This document shows, one piece after another, positions 43,491 through 52,205 of a DNA stretch of 64,000 nucleotides (the stretch's first letter is position 1; each line of letters opens with the position of its first letter). The notes under the pieces were generated by a model. The model saw only the letters and a list, made by a program, of their open reading frames with translations, was not told where the DNA came from and did no database searches. Location: positions 31,643 to 95,642 of the forward strand of contig NZ_JASHKA010000022.1 in assembly GCF_030732845.1 (NCBI RefSeq), in the 5' to 3' direction. The position numbers were made by a program, and so were the translations under genes. The stretch comes from Roseibium sp. MMSF_3544. Its GTDB lineage: Bacteria > Pseudomonadota > Alphaproteobacteria > Rhizobiales > Stappiaceae.

Positions 43491-44570
43491 ATGACAAAGA
43501 CAGCACTTATCACCGGAATCACAGGACAAGACGGCGCTTATCTTGCCGAGCTGCTGCTTGGAAAAGGATATACGGTTCACGGCATCAAGCGACGGTCCTC
43601 GTCCTTTAACACCGCCCGTATTGATCACTTTTACCAGGACCCGCACGACCGGGATGTCAAACTGCATCTGCACTACGGGGATATGACGGATGCAACAAAC
43701 CTGATCCGTATCGTTCAGGAAGTTCAACCGGACGAGATCTACAATCTGGCAGCCCAAAGCCACGTGCAAGTCTCGTTTGAAACACCAGAATATACCGGAA
43801 ACGCGGATGCTCTTGGAACGCTTCGTTTGCTCGAAGCGATCCGGCTTCTCAACCTCACGGAAAAGACAAGATTTTATCAGGCCTCCACATCTGAACTCTA
43901 CGGTAAGGTGCAAGAGGTGCCTCAAACCGAGAAGACGCCATTCTATCCGCGCAGCCCCTACGCCGCGGCCAAGCTTTATGCCTACTGGATTGTCGTGAAC
44001 TATCGCGAAGCGTACGGAATTCACGCCAGCAACGGCATCTTGTTCAATCACGAAAGCCCGATCCGCGGGGAAACCTTCGTCACGCGAAAAATCACGCGGG
44101 CCGTCGCTGCAATCAAACTCGGATTGCAGGACCGACTCTATCTCGGCAACCTGGACGCAGAGCGCGACTGGGGTCACGCAAAGGATTATGTCGAGGGCAT
44201 GTGGCGGATCGTACAAAACGATGTCGCGGATGATTTTGTGCTGGCGACGGGTGAAAAGCATTCCGTTCGTGAATTTGTCGAACGCGCTTTCGCGGAAGTC
44301 GGCATGTCCATTCGTTGGGAAGGAACCGGCGCGAACGAAAAAGGGTTCAATCAGGAAACCGGTGATCTGGTCGTATCCGTTGACCCGCGTTATTTTCGTC
44401 CGACCGAGGTCGACTTGCTTATCGGTGACGCTAGCAAGGCAAGGCGTGAACTGGGGTGGAGCCCGCATGTGTCTTTCGCGGAAATGGTTTCCCAAATGGT
44501 ACGGTCCGACCTGGAAACCGTTCCCGCAGAGCTTGCAGGGGCCAGCAAGTCCTCCCGGACCAACGCTTGA
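43491..44570 (+). CDS. gmd: GDP-mannose 4,6-dehydratase
   Basis: A 359-residue extended SDR that makes GDP-4-keto-6-deoxymannose. TGITGQDGAYLAELL is the NADP loop, and STSELYGKVQEVPQTE holds the catalytic threonine/serine-glutamate part, with the YAAAK catalytic Tyr-Lys (SPYAAAKLYAYW) after it. NHESPIRGETFVTRKITRA is a gmd-specific segment. ATG 43491 is chosen because the nucleotide-binding strand starts right there. It is followed 12 bases later by fcl. Confidence 0.96.
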   Translation: MTKTALITGITGQDGAYLAELLLGKGYTVHGIKRRSSSFNTARIDHFYQDPHDRDVKLHLHYGDMTDATNLIRIVQEVQPDEIYNLAAQSHVQVSFETPEYTGNADALGTLRLLEAIRLLNLTEKTRFYQASTSELYGKVQEVPQTEKTPFYPRSPYAAAKLYAYWIVVNYREAYGIHASNGILFNHESPIRGETFVTRKITRAVAAIKLGLQDRLYLGNLDAERDWGHAKDYVEGMWRIVQNDVADDFVLATGEKHSVREFVERAFAEVGMSIRWEGTGANEKGFNQETGDLVVSVDPRYFRPTEVDLLIGDASKARRELGWSPHVSFAEMVSQMVRSDLETVPAELAGASKSSRTNA

Positions 44571-44582
44571 CGCGAGGCTTCA

Positions 44583-45554
44583 ATGCAACCGACACCCTCT
44601 CCCGGTTCGACAGGTCGACCGGCATTTGATCTGACGGCAAAGAAGGTTTTCGTTGCCGGGCACAAGGGAATGGTCGGGAGCGCGCTTTGCCGCCGACTTC
44701 AGAGAGAAGCGTGCGAAATCATTACGATCGACCGAAAAACCGTCGACTTGAAACGGCAAACCGACGTCGAAGCATGGATGGAAGTCAACAGGCCCGATGT
44801 CGTGCTTTTGGCTGCTGCGAAGGTTGGTGGCATCCAGGCCAACAGTTCTCATCCGGCCAAATTTCTGTACGACAATCTCATGATCGAAGCCAATGTCATC
44901 CATGCGGCTCATTTGACGTCTGTCCAAAAACTCGTCTTTTTGGGATCGACCTGTATCTATCCCAAGATGGCATCACAGCCGATAAGCGAAGACAGCCTTC
45001 TGACAGGTCCACTCGAGCCGACAAATGAGTGGTATGCGATCGCGAAAATCGCGGGTGTGAAATTGTGTCAGGCCTATCGCGCACAGTATGGAAGCGATTT
45101 CATTTCAGTCCAACCCACGAACCTTTACGGTCCCGGGGACAACTATGACCTTGAGTCTAGCCACGTGCTTCCGGCTCTTTTGAGAAAAGCGCACGAAGCG
45201 AAGGGCGCTGGTCAGGACACACTTGAGGTTTGGGGCAGCGGCACGCCGTTGAGGGAGTTTCTGCATGTCGATGATCTTGCAGATGCTGTCGTGCACCTCA
45301 CCAAGACCTATTCGGATGCGAAACCCGTCAACATAGGATCCGGAGTGGAAATCAGCATTCGGGCCCTGGCGGAACTCGTCTGCAATATTGTCGGCTTTGA
45401 AGGGACGCTGAAATTCGACGCAAGCAAGCCCGACGGAACACCACGCAAACTTGCCGATACCTCTTTTTTGAATTCGCTCGGCTGGAACGCCGCGCGTCCG
45501 TTGCGCGAGGGCATCTCGGATACCTATTCCCAGGCCTTTGGTTCAGGGCTCTGA
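44583..45554 (+). CDS. fcl: GDP-L-fucose synthase
   Basis: A 323-residue epimerase/reductase converting GDP-4-keto-6-deoxymannose to GDP-L-fucose. VAGHKGMVGSALCRRL is the NADP loop, and FLGSTCIYPK and the Tyr-Lys pair of NEWYAIAKIAGVKLC form the catalytic region. The N-terminus has a ~15-residue extension (starting MQPTPSPGSTGRP) before the fold. Together with gmd it supplies fucose to the locus. Six bases later the next glycosyltransferase gene begins. Confidence 0.94.
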   Translation: MQPTPSPGSTGRPAFDLTAKKVFVAGHKGMVGSALCRRLQREACEIITIDRKTVDLKRQTDVEAWMEVNRPDVVLLAAAKVGGIQANSSHPAKFLYDNLMIEANVIHAAHLTSVQKLVFLGSTCIYPKMASQPISEDSLLTGPLEPTNEWYAIAKIAGVKLCQAYRAQYGSDFISVQPTNLYGPGDNYDLESSHVLPALLRKAHEAKGAGQDTLEVWGSGTPLREFLHVDDLADAVVHLTKTYSDAKPVNIGSGVEISIRALAELVCNIVGFEGTLKFDASKPDGTPRKLADTSFLNSLGWNAARPLREGISDTYSQAFGSGL

Positions 45555-45560
45555 AGCGGC

Positions 45561-46643
45561 ATGTCATTCCATGATAGTTCTCAACGAAAATTGGTCATCG
45601 TCGAGCAGAAACTCGTCCGCAATCGCGGACACCAACACACTCAGATCGGCGCGTTGCGCAAAATGCTGCCCTGCTCTGATCTTCATTTGATCACCGGAGA
45701 GGATTATGACGGGTTCCTGGGCGAAGCGACTGCGAAGACGTCAAAGCGCTCCAGGCAATTGTCGAAATTGTACTGGCGGACCAGACACGGGTCCTTCAGG
45801 CAGAAAGCCGATGCAGTCCTGCGGGCGTTGGTGTCGGGACAGATCCTGTCTTTGCCTGGATCGCCTTACGGGCATGTCCTGTCCGAGACTTGCGATGCGT
45901 TGCAGATGAGCGCTAGCGATCTGGTCATTGTCCCCTCGGCAGATCTGGAGGCTCTCGAATCCGCATGCTGGTTTGTTGAAAACAGCCAAGGCCAAACGCC
46001 GCGCCTTTTTCTTCGCTTCCTCGATCCGGAACTGGGTGAGCACAAAAGTTCTCGTCGCAAAGAACGTCTGAAAGCTCTCTCAAAGACCTTGTCCGCTAAG
46101 AACAATCTGGCACTTTCCTGCGAAACCGAGGAGATGGCCGCATATTTGAATGCGAAATATGGCCTGGACGTGAAGGGCGGCTTTTATCTCCCGTGCAGTT
46201 TCGACCCTGCAGACCCGCCAATACAGCCGGAACGGCCAAAATCCGAAGCCTTCAGAATTGGGCTTTTTGGCGCTCCGCGGCCCGGAAAAGGTTACGAACG
46301 CATCGGCGCCATTGTGTCCTGCATCGAAGAACGGCTGAAAACAGCGCCACAGGAAAGGCCAATCGAGATACTGCTCCAAGGCGCTGAAGAAAACTATGCT
46401 GATGGTGGTGTCTACGCCTTTGCAGACAAATACAAAGCCGACGAGGGCATACTTCGTATTTCGAAACTCTCTGACCGCTTGGACCCGAGTGAGTTTACGA
46501 ACCGTTTTCTTTCTGCCGATGCGATCTTGCTACCATACGACACGGCTGTTTATGGACTGCAGGGGTCAGGCATTATCCAGGATGCGGTCGCAGCAGAAAA
46601 ATTCGTCATTCATTCAAGGGGATCTCGATGCAGAACCTTTTGA
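45561..46643 (+). CDS. Glycosyltransferase-like protein, frameshifted near the 3' end
   Basis: A 360-residue readable part of a GT-B-like protein. IGLFGAPRPGKGYERIG near residue 230 is typical of the donor-binding half, and DAILLPYDTAVYGLQGSG of the nucleotide-sugar site. The frame breaks at 46618-46621 (GGGG): the last residues of this frame are not family sequence, while the frame one base back continues as a normal C-terminus to 46810. One lost base in a G run, or a sequencing error, explains this. It starts 6 bases after fcl. Donor may be GDP-fucose, by position only. Confidence 0.7.
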   Translation: MSFHDSSQRKLVIVEQKLVRNRGHQHTQIGALRKMLPCSDLHLITGEDYDGFLGEATAKTSKRSRQLSKLYWRTRHGSFRQKADAVLRALVSGQILSLPGSPYGHVLSETCDALQMSASDLVIVPSADLEALESACWFVENSQGQTPRLFLRFLDPELGEHKSSRRKERLKALSKTLSAKNNLALSCETEEMAAYLNAKYGLDVKGGFYLPCSFDPADPPIQPERPKSEAFRIGLFGAPRPGKGYERIGAIVSCIEERLKTAPQERPIEILLQGAEENYADGGVYAFADKYKADEGILRISKLSDRLDPSEFTNRFLSADAILLPYDTAVYGLQGSGIIQDAVAAEKFVIHSRGSRCRTF

Positions 46644-46810
46644 ACAGTGGCAACGCGCTCGCGGCCTCTTCGGACAAAAGTTTTGCGGAGGCAATCTGTG
46701 AAGCAGCTATGTCGCGAGGGGAAAGTCATCACAATCGCCATGTGGCGCGGGAGAAATATCTGGCCAGGCTTGAGAACAACTTTCTGATCGGAGCAGACGC
46801 GCAAGAATAA
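46622..46810 (+). pseudogene. Detached C-terminal part of the frameshifted glycosyltransferase
   Basis: Read from about 46622 in the other frame, ISMQNLLNSGNALAASSDKS follows naturally on the upstream GxGxxQDAVAAxKF helix. It continues through FAEAICEAAMSRGE to the stop at 46810. This is the expected end of a GT-B protein. The ATG at 46628 in this piece has no ribosome site of its own. Confidence 0.65.
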
Positions 46811-47044
46811 CACTGCGAGCTCTGATCGCCGCCAATCCGAGGTGATCTGATAAGCTCGCTGTTGTCTCAAAAACAAAAAGGGTCGTGGACGAGCCAATCA
46901 TAAGGATTGTTGGAAAACGATTTGCAACATGTCACGGTATGCATTCTAGGACCTGATCCGGCGAACACCACCTTGTAATTTGAATGTCAAACGAAGACAG
47001 GTTGGCAGCGCAATGCCAAAATCGCGCGTGAAGATTTGCGAGAA

Positions 47045-47896
47045 ATGGAGCGAATGTTGAAACCTGCGAGGTCAAAAAACAAAAAAAGACCGATCTCTGA
47101 TCTGGTCAAAAGAGCTAAACATCAAATCAAGGTGCTTCGCGGTAAGAAACATTCTTTGCAATTTCGCTTTTCATCCGGTGATCATCCGCTCAGCGCGCTG
47201 GGTACTGAGTATGGCGGCTGGACCTTCGTTGACGACGACGACCTCAATGGCTCCGTGATCATATCTGCGGGACTGGGCGAAGACGCTTCTTTTGATGTTG
47301 CTTTTGCAAATCGATACGGTGCGAAGGTCGTCATCGTTGATCCGACACCTCGCGCCGTCGTTCACTTTGAACAGATCAGCGAGAGGTTTGGTCTGCCAAG
47401 CAGCCAGTCTTTCAACAGTACCGGACAGCAAGATCCTGCTGCGTATGAACTGTCGGAAATCGATGCGTCCAGGCTGATACTTGTGAAAAAGGCGCTTTGG
47501 AACGCAGTAACATCCGTTCGGTTCTACGAGCCGAAAGACAAGAAAAACGTCTCGCATTCAATCAGTAATTTCCAAAACGAGTACAGCAAAGAGACGGATT
47601 ACATTGATGTGCCGGCAATCGATATGATCTCGTTGCTCGACGAAATAGGTGTCGATCGGTCTCAGGTCAAACTTGTCAAACTGGACATCGAAGGGGCGGA
47701 GATTGAAGTCATCAGGCACATGCTTGCCAATGATTTCTTTCCAAAACAGATACTTCTGGAAATTGATGAACTGAATTTCCCCTCCAAGGTGGCTTATGGC
47801 AGGGCCACTGAGGTAAGCACCCTTCTCAAGAAACGTGGCTACAAAGTCGTTTGGTCTGACGGACGCGCAAACTTTCTCTTCTACAGAAAGCAATAG
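47045..47896 (+). CDS. FkbM-family methyltransferase
   Basis: A 283-residue SAM-dependent methyltransferase. VIISAGLGEDASFDVAFA is the SAM loop and VKLVKLDIEGAEIEVIRHML the diagnostic FkbM motif (DIEGAE). The basic N-terminal 40 residues are not part of the fold. ATG 47045 is used; TTG 47036 and ATG 47054 are alternatives and none has a strong ribosome site. O-methylation of a sugar in the locus is likely. Confidence 0.82.
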   Translation: MERMLKPARSKNKKRPISDLVKRAKHQIKVLRGKKHSLQFRFSSGDHPLSALGTEYGGWTFVDDDDLNGSVIISAGLGEDASFDVAFANRYGAKVVIVDPTPRAVVHFEQISERFGLPSSQSFNSTGQQDPAAYELSEIDASRLILVKKALWNAVTSVRFYEPKDKKNVSHSISNFQNEYSKETDYIDVPAIDMISLLDEIGVDRSQVKLVKLDIEGAEIEVIRHMLANDFFPKQILLEIDELNFPSKVAYGRATEVSTLLKKRGYKVVWSDGRANFLFYRKQ

Positions 47897-47970
47897 GCTC
47901 TCTTTTGCGGAAAACCTATCAGACGAAGATGAAACCGCGCGTTCTAATGAAGTGCCGCACAAGGTGAGAA

Positions 47971-48135
47971 ATGTATCGGACAGCCAACAACACTCTGTCG
48001 ACCATGCTGCCAAGGGTGGTTGGTACCTGGGATAGTTCAGAACGGTTTAAGCGTGGATCTATAGATGGCATTACGTTTTGTTTTATTGACTGTCCGTTCT
48101 TCGAAGAAGACGTCTCTCCGCAATTTTACCGCTGA
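47971..48135 (+). CDS. Candidate small ORF, 54 residues, unknown
   Basis: A short ORF directly before the CDP-sugar SDR gene. It has AAGGTGAG a few bases before its ATG and an in-frame stop just upstream. The C-terminal half reads like real protein, with FCFIDCPFFEEDVSPQFYR at the end. The stop is 12 bases before the next ATG, fitting an operon. No family is recognised. It could also be the remains of a longer epimerase gene. Confidence 0.35.
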   Translation: MYRTANNTLSTMLPRVVGTWDSSERFKRGSIDGITFCFIDCPFFEEDVSPQFYR

Positions 48136-48147
48136 AAGGGAAAATGA

Positions 48148-49041
48148 ATGAGTGCTGTTCTGGTAACAGGGGCGAGCGGGTTCTTGGGAAGGAACATTTT
48201 GCGTGAACTCCATAAGAGAGACATTCCCGCCTTCGCCCTGGTGAGGGCAGGACGACCGCCCGAGGCATATGCGAACTGTCAAATCCTTCGGGATGACGGA
48301 GACGTCCTGAAGCTCGCAGATGATTTCAAACGCCAAGAGATATCGCGCGTCATCCATGTGGCGACAATTTATCCGGCTGATGAATCTGCCGGAAACGCAA
48401 TGGACATTCTGAACGCCAATTTGCTTTTTGGCGGCAAGATCCTTGAGGCTTCCCGGCTGGCAGGCATCACTGGTTTTGTCAACATGGGCACCTTTTCGCA
48501 GTTTGGCGAAAACGGCGATGTGAAGCCGAATTCGCTCTACGCGGCTACCAAGCAAGCGTTTTCCGAGATGCTGAGCTATTATGCTGACTGGCATGATTTA
48601 AATGCGATAACCCTTGTTTTGTACGACTTGTATGGTCCTGGCGACACCAGGCCGAAGCTTCTTCCGGAGCTGATTTCGGCTGCCAAGACCGGCAACGGGA
48701 TGGATGCAACCCCGGGCTTGCAGAAAATGGTGCCGCTCCACGTTCGGGACGCGGTTTCTGCAGTTCTTTTGGCGCTCGAGAACCTGAGCGACAGTACAGG
48801 CTCACCGAACCCAAATCAGTATGTTTGCGGCGATGAGGTTATAACGGTGAGAGAGTTGGCGCGCGTGGTCGAAGCGGTTTCTGGCCGGGCTATGAATGTC
48901 AATTGGGGTGCGCGTCCCTATCGTAGCAATCAGCTCATGGTGCCGTTTGTCGGACCAAAATTCAGTGGCTGGGAACCGAAGATAAAAATCGCGGAAGGTG
49001 TAGAAGAATTGCTGCGGGAATGGGATGACACAGCCGGTTAA
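48148..49041 (+). CDS. NAD(P)-dependent sugar epimerase/reductase (SDR), CDP-sugar pathway
   Basis: A 297-residue extended SDR. VLVTGASGFLGRNILREL is the nucleotide loop, and NMGTFSQFGENG plus the Tyr-x3-Lys of SLYAATKQAF form the active site. Length and order resemble RfbJ/abequose- or paratose-synthase-type reductases. It is directly before rfbG and rfbF, so it probably reduces CDP-4-keto-6-deoxyglucose or its epimer. AAAGGGA precedes the ATG. Confidence 0.8.
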   Translation: MSAVLVTGASGFLGRNILRELHKRDIPAFALVRAGRPPEAYANCQILRDDGDVLKLADDFKRQEISRVIHVATIYPADESAGNAMDILNANLLFGGKILEASRLAGITGFVNMGTFSQFGENGDVKPNSLYAATKQAFSEMLSYYADWHDLNAITLVLYDLYGPGDTRPKLLPELISAAKTGNGMDATPGLQKMVPLHVRDAVSAVLLALENLSDSTGSPNPNQYVCGDEVITVRELARVVEAVSGRAMNVNWGARPYRSNQLMVPFVGPKFSGWEPKIKIAEGVEELLREWDDTAG

Positions 49042-49070
49042 CCCGGGGCATCAAGCGTCAGAAAGATATC

Positions 49071-50168
49071 ATGCTCAGAAAAAAATTTTGGCAGGGCAAG
49101 CGCGTTCTGGTCACCGGTCATACGGGGTTCAAGGGCAGCTGGCTCCTCCACTGGCTGAAAAGGCTTGGCGCGAATGTAAGCGGCCTTGCACTCGACCCGG
49201 AAAGCGAACGGCATCTTTATGTCTGCACGGACGCTGGCAACGGTCTGGAAAACGACTTCAGGGTGGATCTTCGGGATCCGGCGCTGGTAAGGGACGCGAT
49301 TGACTGTTGCAGCCCTCAAATCGTCTTCCATCTCGCCGCGCAACCTCTGGTGCGATTGTCCTATGACAGCCCGCTCGAAACGTTCGAAACAAATGTCATG
49401 GGGACCGCATATCTGCTTGACGCGCTCAGGACGGTAACTGGGCTTGAAGCGATTGTCATCATAACCAGCGACAAGTGTTACGACAACAAGGAATGGGTCT
49501 GGGGCTATCGTGAGAACGAGGCTATGGGCGGCAAGGACCCCTATTCAGCCAGCAAGGGGGCGGCAGAAATTCTTACAGCGTCCTACCGGCATTCCTTCTT
49601 TGCGCAAAACCGGACAGGATTGGCAACCGCCAGAGCCGGCAACGTGATCGGTGGCGGCGACTGGGCAATCGACAGACTTGTTCCGGATATTGTCGGTTCT
49701 TTCATGAAGAACGAAACTGCAATCATAAGGAACCCGCACGCGATCAGGCCTTGGCAACACGTGCTGGAGCCGCTGAGCGGGTATATGCTCCTTGCCGAAC
49801 GGCTTGCCGAGGACCCGAAACGATTTGGTGAAGGCTGGAATTTCGGTCCGAATGTCGAGGGCATCTGGGAAGTCAGGAAAATAGCGGATATCCTGAAAGC
49901 GAGTTGGGGCGGGGGTGCCGATTGGCGCACTACAGGGCATGCTGACGCGGAGAAGAAAGAAGCCAGGATCCTTGCACTGGATAATTCGAAGGCGCTGTTC
50001 GGATTGGGATGGCGTCCTGTGTGGGACACCCGGACTGCACTGCAAAGAACGGTCGACTGGTACAGAAGCTTCCACGACGGAGAAGATCTGAAAGCATTGA
50101 CGCTGGCCCAGATCAATGAATATGAGACCGCTCTAAGCTCAATGGAACAAATGGAACCGATTAAATGA
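49071..50168 (+). CDS. rfbG: CDP-glucose 4,6-dehydratase
   Basis: A 365-residue SDR enzyme that converts CDP-glucose to CDP-4-keto-6-deoxyglucose. VTGHTGFKGSWLLHWL is the NAD loop with the family's characteristic FKGSW. The catalytic DK and YSASK occur as TSDKCYDN and DPYSASKGAAE. NVIGGGDWAIDRLVPD is specific to RfbG. The stop overlaps rfbF's ATG by four bases, so the two first steps of the pathway are co-translated. Confidence 0.95.
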   Translation: MLRKKFWQGKRVLVTGHTGFKGSWLLHWLKRLGANVSGLALDPESERHLYVCTDAGNGLENDFRVDLRDPALVRDAIDCCSPQIVFHLAAQPLVRLSYDSPLETFETNVMGTAYLLDALRTVTGLEAIVIITSDKCYDNKEWVWGYRENEAMGGKDPYSASKGAAEILTASYRHSFFAQNRTGLATARAGNVIGGGDWAIDRLVPDIVGSFMKNETAIIRNPHAIRPWQHVLEPLSGYMLLAERLAEDPKRFGEGWNFGPNVEGIWEVRKIADILKASWGGGADWRTTGHADAEKKEARILALDNSKALFGLGWRPVWDTRTALQRTVDWYRSFHDGEDLKALTLAQINEYETALSSMEQMEPIK

Positions 50169-50953
50169 AAGCGGTAATTCTGGCGGGGGGCCTTGGAACG
50201 AGGCTGGCCGAAGAAACGGTTGCCCGGCCGAAGCCAATGGTCGAAATCGGTGGCAAACCGATCCTCTGGCACATCATGAAGATGTATTCCGCGCACGGGA
50301 TCAATGAATTCATCATATGCCTTGGATACAAGGGCTACATGATAAAGGAGTTTTTTGCCAACTACCTGATGCATGTATCAAACGTCACGATAGACTTGAA
50401 AAACGGCGGTGTGGAACTGCTCGAAAACAGATCCGAACCCTGGAAAATCACGCTTATCGAGACGGGGCTGAACACACAGACGGCCGGCCGGATCAAGAAG
50501 ATACTGCCTTTTGTGGGGGATGACGATTTCTGCATGACCTATGGCGACGGTCTGTCCGATATCGACATCACCGAGAGCATCGCCTTTCACCGCAAGGAAA
50601 GCAGGCTGGCAACAGTGACTGCAGTGAGGCTGCCAGGCCGTTTCGGCGCGGTTGAAATAGAAGACACGAAAGTGAGCGGCTTCGTGGAGAAACCCAGAGG
50701 GGAAAGCGGCTGGATCAACGGTGGTTTTTTTGTCCTTTCACCGAAGATCGAAGCCTATCTTCAGGCTCCAGATATCGAAGATACTCCATGGGAACAGGCT
50801 CCGATGAAGCGCATTTCGCATGACGGCCAGATGTCGGCCTTCGTTCACGAGGGGTTCTGGCAACCGATGGATACCTTGCGCGAAAAGCAGTATCTGGAAA
50901 ACCTGTGGCAAAGCGGTGATGCCCCCTGGAAAGTCTGGAGGGATATCCGTTGA
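50165..50953 (+). CDS. rfbF: Glucose-1-phosphate cytidylyltransferase
   Basis: A 262-residue nucleotidyltransferase making CDP-glucose from CTP and glucose 1-phosphate. LAGGLGTRLAEETVARPKPM is the nucleotide-binding and catalytic start, and FCMTYGDGLSDIDI holds the metal-binding aspartates. ATG 50165 overlaps the rfbG stop (ATGA). A TTG of the next gene overlaps its stop (TTGA), so four genes run without a gap. Confidence 0.95.
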   Translation: MKAVILAGGLGTRLAEETVARPKPMVEIGGKPILWHIMKMYSAHGINEFIICLGYKGYMIKEFFANYLMHVSNVTIDLKNGGVELLENRSEPWKITLIETGLNTQTAGRIKKILPFVGDDDFCMTYGDGLSDIDITESIAFHRKESRLATVTAVRLPGRFGAVEIEDTKVSGFVEKPRGESGWINGGFFVLSPKIEAYLQAPDIEDTPWEQAPMKRISHDGQMSAFVHEGFWQPMDTLREKQYLENLWQSGDAPWKVWRDIR

Positions 50954-52131
50954 GCGGTGCCGCGCCGAATGTCTCAGGTGATTTTGCAGTCGTGAGCGGG
51001 ATTCCGGCGGGAAAATCCGGCACCGGTCAGCTGGTGGCTTACCTGGTGGCACAAGGACTGCCCTACATCGAGCCCGGTCCCAGGCTGGACAAGCGGGACG
51101 ACCGGTCGGTGTTTCGCGAACTGTTCTTGTGGCTGAAAGGCGCACCGCGCTGGCTTCTGTTTTTTGTGCGCCTTTGGTTTCTGAGAAGGTCGAAGACGCC
51201 TGTGCTCCTGCTGCACCCACAGGACCTCGGCTTTTCCGCTACGTTGAGGATCATCAAATTCCTGCGTGGCAACTGTTGGATCTACCTGTTGGAGTCGAGC
51301 TTCTTCTGCGTCCGAAGCTACAACCATCTGCCATTGGAACACGCGGCATGCCTGAGATGTCTGGGTGATCCCGCTCAACACGCAGCAAAGATGTTCGGAT
51401 GTTCGCCATTTCCCCGGCAGACATCAAGCGCTACCGTGTTTGTCCGCAAGCTGCATTCACTTGCGCGCGACAGGAAGGTTCATTTTCTGGCGCAAAACGA
51501 ACGGCAGGCAAAGCTCGCCGAACAGCAATTTGGGATGCCTGTGCCTGTCGTGGGCCTTTGGGCAGCGGATATTGAAGAATCCCTGATTGCAGGCTCAAAG
51601 GGCTTGGAAGAGCCGAAGCCGGGCGATACCCGGTGGGACATTGTCTTTCACGGGAATGACGTTCTTGCAAAAGGTAGCCGCTGGGCGCTTTCGGTCGCGC
51701 GCCATGCGCCGCAGCTTTCATTCTTGTTTCCGTTCAAGTGTCCTGCGGATGTCGATGATGCACCGGAAAACTGTTCCTTTGTTCAGATGAGTTGGACGAG
51801 CGGGCTCAGAGATGCAGTCACGTCCTGCAAAGTCGTTCTTTCGCCGTCCTTCTGGTCGGCGTCAATCGAAGGGGCGCTTATCAAGAATATTCGCTTCGCT
51901 TCAACGACAGCGGTTGCCGTGAATTCCACAAGCTTCTCGGATGAAATACCGGAAGGTGTCGTTCTGCATTTGGACGCTCATCCTGAAAAAGCTGCCACGC
52001 AGTTGGCAGAGTACCTGTCATCAGAGCGATCGGTGGATAGTGACCAGAAACGAGAGTGGCTGGATTCGTTTACGAAGAGAAACAGCACCTATATCCAGAA
52101 CATAAATGAACAGATGAGAAGTGAAGTTTGA
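50950..52131 (+). CDS. Glycosyltransferase-like protein (GT-B type)
   Basis: A 393-residue protein starting at TTG 50950 over the rfbF stop. VVSGIPAGKSGTGQLVAYLV at the N-terminus is glycine-rich like a GT-B acceptor start. VHFLAQNERQAKLAE and VVLSPSFWSASIEGALIKN look like the linker and donor-binding part. Four clustered cysteines (ACLRCLGD and nearby CVRS) are unusual. It is likely to use the CDP-sugar made by the three genes before it. Family not certain. Confidence 0.55.
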   Translation: MSGAAPNVSGDFAVVSGIPAGKSGTGQLVAYLVAQGLPYIEPGPRLDKRDDRSVFRELFLWLKGAPRWLLFFVRLWFLRRSKTPVLLLHPQDLGFSATLRIIKFLRGNCWIYLLESSFFCVRSYNHLPLEHAACLRCLGDPAQHAAKMFGCSPFPRQTSSATVFVRKLHSLARDRKVHFLAQNERQAKLAEQQFGMPVPVVGLWAADIEESLIAGSKGLEEPKPGDTRWDIVFHGNDVLAKGSRWALSVARHAPQLSFLFPFKCPADVDDAPENCSFVQMSWTSGLRDAVTSCKVVLSPSFWSASIEGALIKNIRFASTTAVAVNSTSFSDEIPEGVVLHLDAHPEKAATQLAEYLSSERSVDSDQKREWLDSFTKRNSTYIQNINEQMRSEV

Positions 52132-52205
52132 AGACTGTTTTACGCGCGATCTTTCATGAGTGTCGGGTTTAGCGAGAAGTGACAGACGCGCAGGAAGGTC
52201 ACCAA

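Noticed and set aside
47835..48035. 66-residue ORF overlapping the end of the FkbM gene
   Set aside because: Its first part is the FkbM gene in another frame; the shorter ORF at 47971 has the better ribosome site.
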